A stretch of 9,596 nt of DNA from an uncultured Alphaproteobacteria bacterium. Its GTDB lineage: Bacteria > Pseudomonadota > Alphaproteobacteria > Micavibrionales > Micavibrionaceae. The translations under genes were made by a program, and so were the position numbers. Shown here in pieces: positions 6,828 through 9,596 of the stretch. Position 1 is the first letter of the stretch, and each line of letters begins with the position of its first letter. Where the stretch lies: contig CAKZMN010000350.1 in NCBI GenBank assembly GCA_937128575.1, positions 1 through 9,596 on the forward strand, given 5' to 3'. Under the pieces are notes generated by a model that searched no databases, was not told where the DNA came from, and worked only from the letters and a program-made list of their open reading frames with translations.

Positions 6828-6857
6828 AAAAAGCCCAGTGAACACACAGGGCTTTTT
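6828..6857 (-). terminator. Intrinsic terminator of hup
   Basis: GCCC (6833-6836) pairs with GGGC (6849-6852) and, past one A-A mismatch, GTG (6838-6840) with CAC (6845-6847) around an AACA loop. Runs of A on the left and T on the right extend the stem and give a T-tract on both strands. On the minus strand it lies about 105 bases after the hup stop and ends that transcript before tRNA-Val. Confidence 0.85.
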
Positions 6858-6864
6858 CAAATCT

Positions 6865-6928
6865 CTAAGCGAGTAACAGATTTTGTAATCTGGCTAGGCG
6901 CTAGTGGCGAAGTGTAGAAAACCTACAC
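6865..6928 (-). other. Structured 3' untranslated region of hup
   Basis: Between the hup stop and its terminator are two perfect small hairpins: GTGTAG/CTACAC (6912-6917 with 6923-6928, five-base loop) and CAGATT/AATCTG (6877-6882 with 6887-6892, four-base loop). The second is enclosed by a bulged outer stem of about six pairs (6865-6871 with 6899-6904). With the terminator this gives the mRNA a three-hairpin tail of about 100 bases. No function is assigned; it could protect the mRNA or be processed to a small RNA. Confidence 0.4.
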
Positions 6929-6961
6929 GAGGCCGCGCAGCAACGACGCCAGAGTGCAAAA

Positions 6962-7237
6962 TTACTTGTTAACAGCTTCTTTAAGGTCTTTACCGGCCTT
7001 GAACTTAGGCTGCTTAGACGCTGGAATTTTGATTGGCTCACCAGTGCGTGGGTTACGGCCAGTTGTAGCGGCGCGATCAGCAACTGAGAATGTGCCGAAG
7101 CCTACTAGGCGAACATCGTCACCTTTTTTAAGGCTTGTTTTGATTGCAGCGATAACTGCATCAACAGCGTCAGCCGCTTTTGATTTTGAAATGTCAGCTG
7201 TCTGAGCAACTGTTGCAACTAGATCTTGTTTGTTCAT
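6962..7237 (-). CDS. hup: HU-family nucleoid DNA-binding protein
   Basis: HU is a small dimeric protein that bends and compacts DNA. The 91-residue protein begins [12 protein letters not shown] and follows the family order: two N-terminal helices, the [11 protein letters not shown] strand turn (42-52), the DNA-intercalating arm [15 protein letters not shown] with R61-N62-P63, and the C-terminal [13 protein letters not shown] helix. Length is typical (90-92). An AAGGGG lies eight bases before the ATG, a strong ribosome binding site, but it is part of an inverted repeat (7248-7276) and may be masked. It follows lon by 145 bases in the same direction, the usual arrangement in proteobacteria, and has its own terminator. 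HU versus IHF: the N-terminus and arm favour HU. Confidence 0.95.
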   Translation of the reverse strand: MNKQDLVATVAQTADISKSKAADAVDAVIAAIKTSLKKGDDVRLVGFGTFSVADRAATTGRNPRTGEPIKIPASKQPKFKAGKDLKEAVNK

Positions 7238-7247
7238 AATATAATCC

Positions 7248-7276
7248 CCTTTTGGATTAAGAGTTAATCGAAAAGG
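7248..7276 (-). promoter_or_regulatory. Hairpin covering the hup ribosome binding site
   Basis: On the plus strand CCTTTTGGATTAA (7248-7260) and TTAATCGAAAAGG (7264-7276) are inverted copies with one mismatch (7254/7270) and a three-base loop. In the hup mRNA the arm CCUUUU pairs with the AAAAGG that forms part of the Shine-Dalgarno AAGGGG. Twelve of thirteen pairs form. It should therefore partly hide the ribosome binding site, although the last GG remain free. Confidence 0.55.
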
Positions 7277-7285
7277 CCCTCATAA

Positions 7286-7299
7286 AAGTAATATTACTT
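7286..7299. promoter_or_regulatory. 14-base perfect palindrome upstream of hup
   Basis: AAGTAATATTACTT reads the same on both strands. It lies 49-62 bases upstream of the hup start codon in the lon-hup spacer (7238-7382) and contains the -10-like TAATAT, though I see no convincing -35 for it. A dimeric repressor or HU autoregulation site is possible; so is chance in AT-rich DNA. No intrinsic terminator for lon is visible in this spacer. Confidence 0.35.
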
Positions 7300-7382
7300 G
7301 GACCCACATCACGCGAAAGCCTCTATAAGCAAGAGTTTCTCACGTGTTGTAGGGAATAGGTAAGACCGTTTTGAGACCAGAG

Positions 7383-9596
7383 TCAATGGCGAATTACGCC
7401 TTCACCCTTATTTTCTGCCGATTCTGATGAAATTTGCGTAATTTCTTCACTAGAATCAGCATTTAATGGCTCTGGAAGCTGAATAAGGGCATGCGATAAA
7501 ACCTCATCAATCGTCCGCACAGGCACAATTTCGAGCCTTTTCATGACGTTTGCCGGAATATCAGCCAAATCTTTTTCATTATCTTGCGGAATAAGAACCT
7601 TGGTGATTCCTCCACGAAGAGCAGCAAGAAGCTTTTCTTTAAGCCCGCCAATCGCCGTAACGTTACCGCGCAAATTGACCTCGCCCGTCATCGCAATGTC
7701 GCGATAAATCTCAATACCGCTTAGCGCAGATAAAATTGCCGTCACCATCGCCGCGCCTGCAGACGGACCATCTTTCGGGGTCGCCCCCTCTGGCACGTGC
7801 ACGTGAACTTGCTGTTCTTTTAGACGTTCATAATCAATGCCGTACTGCGCCGCGCGGGATTTAACCAGCATCTCCGCAACCGTCACCGATTCCTTCATTA
7901 CCTCTTTGATGTTACCCGTGGTCGTAACCTTGCCGTCCTTGCCGGGCATCGTTACAGCCTCGATAGAGAGCAAGTCACCACCGCTTTCGGTATAGGCAAG
8001 CCCCGTCACAACACCAACGCGGTTATTTTCTTCGATCTCACCAAAGCGATACTTACGCACGCCTGCATATTTTTCCAAACTGCGCGGCGTAATAGATACT
8101 TTTTTCTTACCCTTCATCAAAATATCTTTGATGGCCTTACGGCACAGGTTTGAAACCTCGCGCTCAAGCGAACGAACCCCCGCCTCCCGCGTGTAATAAC
8201 GAATAAGATCACGCAGCGCATTATCACTAACGGAGAACTCGTCCTTTTTAAGACCAGCTGCCTTGATTTGCTTCTTCAGCAAGTGACGCTTCACAATCTC
8301 CAGCTTCTCATCTTCAGTGTAGCCAGAAATACGGATCAGCTCCATACGGTCCAGCAACGGACGCGGCAATGTCTGCAGCGAGTTTGCCGTACAAACGAAC
8401 ATCACATCCGACAGATCGTAATCCAGCTCCATATAGTGATCTTGGAACGTCGCATTTTGCTCTGGGTCTAAAACCTCAAGCAAAGCCGAACTCGGATCAC
8501 CGCGCCAATCACTGCCCAGCTTATCAATCTCATCCAGCAGGAATAGCGGGTTATTCGTCTTGGCCTTTTTCATGCCCTGAATAATCTTACCCGGCATCGC
8601 ACCTATATATGTGCGTCTGTGGCCACGTATTTCGCTTTCGTCGCGCATCCCGCCAAGGGACATACGAACGAAATTACGGTTGGTCGCGCGCGCAATGGAT
8701 TTACCAAGTGATGTTTTACCAACGCCCGGCGGCCCAATCAGACAAAGGATAGGTCCTTTAACTTTCTTTGTACGCTGCTGCACCGCTAAATATTCTAAAA
8801 TGCGGTCTTTGACTTTTTCTAAGTCATAGTGGTCTTCATGAAGCACTTGTGCTGCGGCTTCAATATCCAAATTATCTTGTGACCGGTGACTCCAGGGAAG
8901 GTCCACGATCCATTCCACATAAGTGCGCACCGTGCCAGACTCAGCGGCATCGGGATGCATCTTTTCTAGGCGCTTGAGTTGTTTTTCACATTCTTTTAAG
9001 ACGTTCTCTGGCATATTGGCATCTTTTATCCGAGCACGGAATTCGGACGCTTCTTCGGCGCGGTCATCAAGCTCTCCCAGTTCTTTTTGAATCGCCTTGA
9101 GTTGTTCACGGAGAAAGTATTCACGTTGGGTTTTATCCATCTCTCCCTTGGCTTGCGCTTGAATTTTTTGTTGCATCGTCATGACGTCAAGCTCTTTGGT
9201 AAGGATATCTCCAACATGTGAGAGACGGATCAGGGGATCATCAATTTCCAATACCTCCTGGGTCGTTTCAACTTTTAATCCAAGGTTGGAGGCTATAATA
9301 TCGGCAAGTCGTCCTGGCTCATCAAGGTTTTCAATGACCGTAATGACATCCGGCATAATGACTTTGCCAAGACTCACTAATTGCTCCAAGGCTTCTTTGG
9401 TGGTGCGCATGAGTGCCTCATGTTCTAGCTGTGCTGGAGAAACATGGGCTTCGACGATTGTTTCAATATTGACCGTGTAAAATGGTTCTGATTGGGTGTA
9501 GTCGATTATACGAGCTTTGGCTAAACCTTGGACTAAGATCTTAATTCGTTCATCTGGGAGTTTGAGCATGCGCATGATGATGCCCACTGTGCCGAT
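7383..9596 (-). CDS. lon: Lon ATP-dependent protease, 5' end beyond the window
   Basis: Lon is a cytoplasmic hexameric AAA+ serine protease that degrades misfolded and some regulatory proteins. The window holds 737 C-terminal codons; about 70 N-terminal residues lie past the right edge, as the first residues here (IGTVGIIMRMLKLPD) match the middle of the N-terminal substrate domain. Counting from the edge, Walker A GPPGVGKTS is at 288-296 (K294), Walker B LFLLDEIDKL has D355-E356, and the protease dyad is S612 in PKDGPSAG and K655 in GGLKEKLLAA, 43 residues apart as in E. coli Lon. A coiled-coil stretch with QREYFLREQLKAIQKELGE precedes the AAA+ domain. The frame is intact. It ends in an acidic Ser/Glu-rich tail beyond the conserved EVLSHAL. 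hup follows, the common proteobacterial order. Confidence 0.97.
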   Translation of the reverse strand: MGTVGIIMRMLKLPDERIKILVQGLAKARIIDYTQSEPFYTVNIETIVEAHVSPAQLEHEALMRTTKEALEQLVSLGKVIMPDVITVIENLDEPGRLADIIASNLGLKVETTQEVLEIDDPLIRLSHVGDILTKELDVMTMQQKIQAQAKGEMDKTQREYFLREQLKAIQKELGELDDRAEEASEFRARIKDANMPENVLKECEKQLKRLEKMHPDAAESGTVRTYVEWIVDLPWSHRSQDNLDIEAAAQVLHEDHYDLEKVKDRILEYLAVQQRTKKVKGPILCLIGPPGVGKTSLGKSIARATNRNFVRMSLGGMRDESEIRGHRRTYIGAMPGKIIQGMKKAKTNNPLFLLDEIDKLGSDWRGDPSSALLEVLDPEQNATFQDHYMELDYDLSDVMFVCTANSLQTLPRPLLDRMELIRISGYTEDEKLEIVKRHLLKKQIKAAGLKKDEFSVSDNALRDLIRYYTREAGVRSLEREVSNLCRKAIKDILMKGKKKVSITPRSLEKYAGVRKYRFGEIEENNRVGVVTGLAYTESGGDLLSIEAVTMPGKDGKVTTTGNIKEVMKESVTVAEMLVKSRAAQYGIDYERLKEQQVHVHVPEGATPKDGPSAGAAMVTAILSALSGIEIYRDIAMTGEVNLRGNVTAIGGLKEKLLAALRGGITKVLIPQDNEKDLADIPANVMKRLEIVPVRTIDEVLSHALIQLPEPLNADSSEEITQISSESAENKGEGVIRH

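Noticed and set aside
7316..7352. Imperfect hairpin in the lon-hup spacer as a lon terminator
   Set aside because: Only two four-pair stems with a bulge and no following T-tract, so it does not fit an intrinsic terminator.
1..9596. CRISPR array, insertion sequence, toxin-antitoxin, phage or defence module
   Set aside because: No regularly spaced repeats, transposase, recombinase or recognisable defence domains were found on either strand.

Overview
The window comes from an alphaproteobacterial chromosome or metagenome-assembled genome. The evidence is the run of Lon, HU, tRNA-Val and the NuoA/NuoB/NuoC genes, the alphaproteobacterial style of NuoB and IspG, and tRNAs with encoded CCA ends. 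Base composition is near 50% GC by eye, lower between genes and in one small orphan gene. I cannot name a genus. Apart from one divergent membrane-protein gene and a short rimO fragment at the left edge, everything is read on the minus strand.

Right to left, in the direction of transcription: the window opens inside lon (ATP-dependent protease, first ~70 residues missing), then hup (HU nucleoid protein) with a structured leader and trailer and its own terminator. Next come tRNA-Val(TAC), a small unrecognised gene, and a close-packed trio: ispG (MEP isoprenoid pathway), gabD-type aldehyde dehydrogenase and ald (alanine dehydrogenase). Then come tRNA-Asp(GTC) and a strong hairpin terminator. 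A plus-strand gene for a two-helix membrane protein with a TerB-like acidic domain converges on that terminator. Its 5' end faces nuoA, which starts the complex I operon nuoA-nuoB-nuoC.

The left edge is abnormal. NuoC reads correctly for about 94 residues and then stops resembling NuoC. On the opposite strand the first ~88 bases encode an N-terminal piece of RimO that loses its identity exactly where NuoC begins. An 18-base stretch (71-88) fits both proteins, so the sequences meet at a microhomology junction: probably an assembly or library chimera, less likely a true rearrangement.

Functionally the window is core metabolism and housekeeping: respiration (nuo), isoprenoid precursor synthesis (ispG), amino-acid/semialdehyde oxidation (ald, gabD), protein quality control (lon) and nucleoid structure (hup). 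I found no CRISPR array, insertion sequence, phage module or recognisable defence system. The most interesting points are the chimeric edge, a hairpin that should hide the hup ribosome binding site, an apparently leaderless ispG, the TerB-like membrane protein beside nuoA, and the orphan gene beside tRNA-Val. No stretch over 300 bases lacks a gene; the longest gap is 1297-1495.
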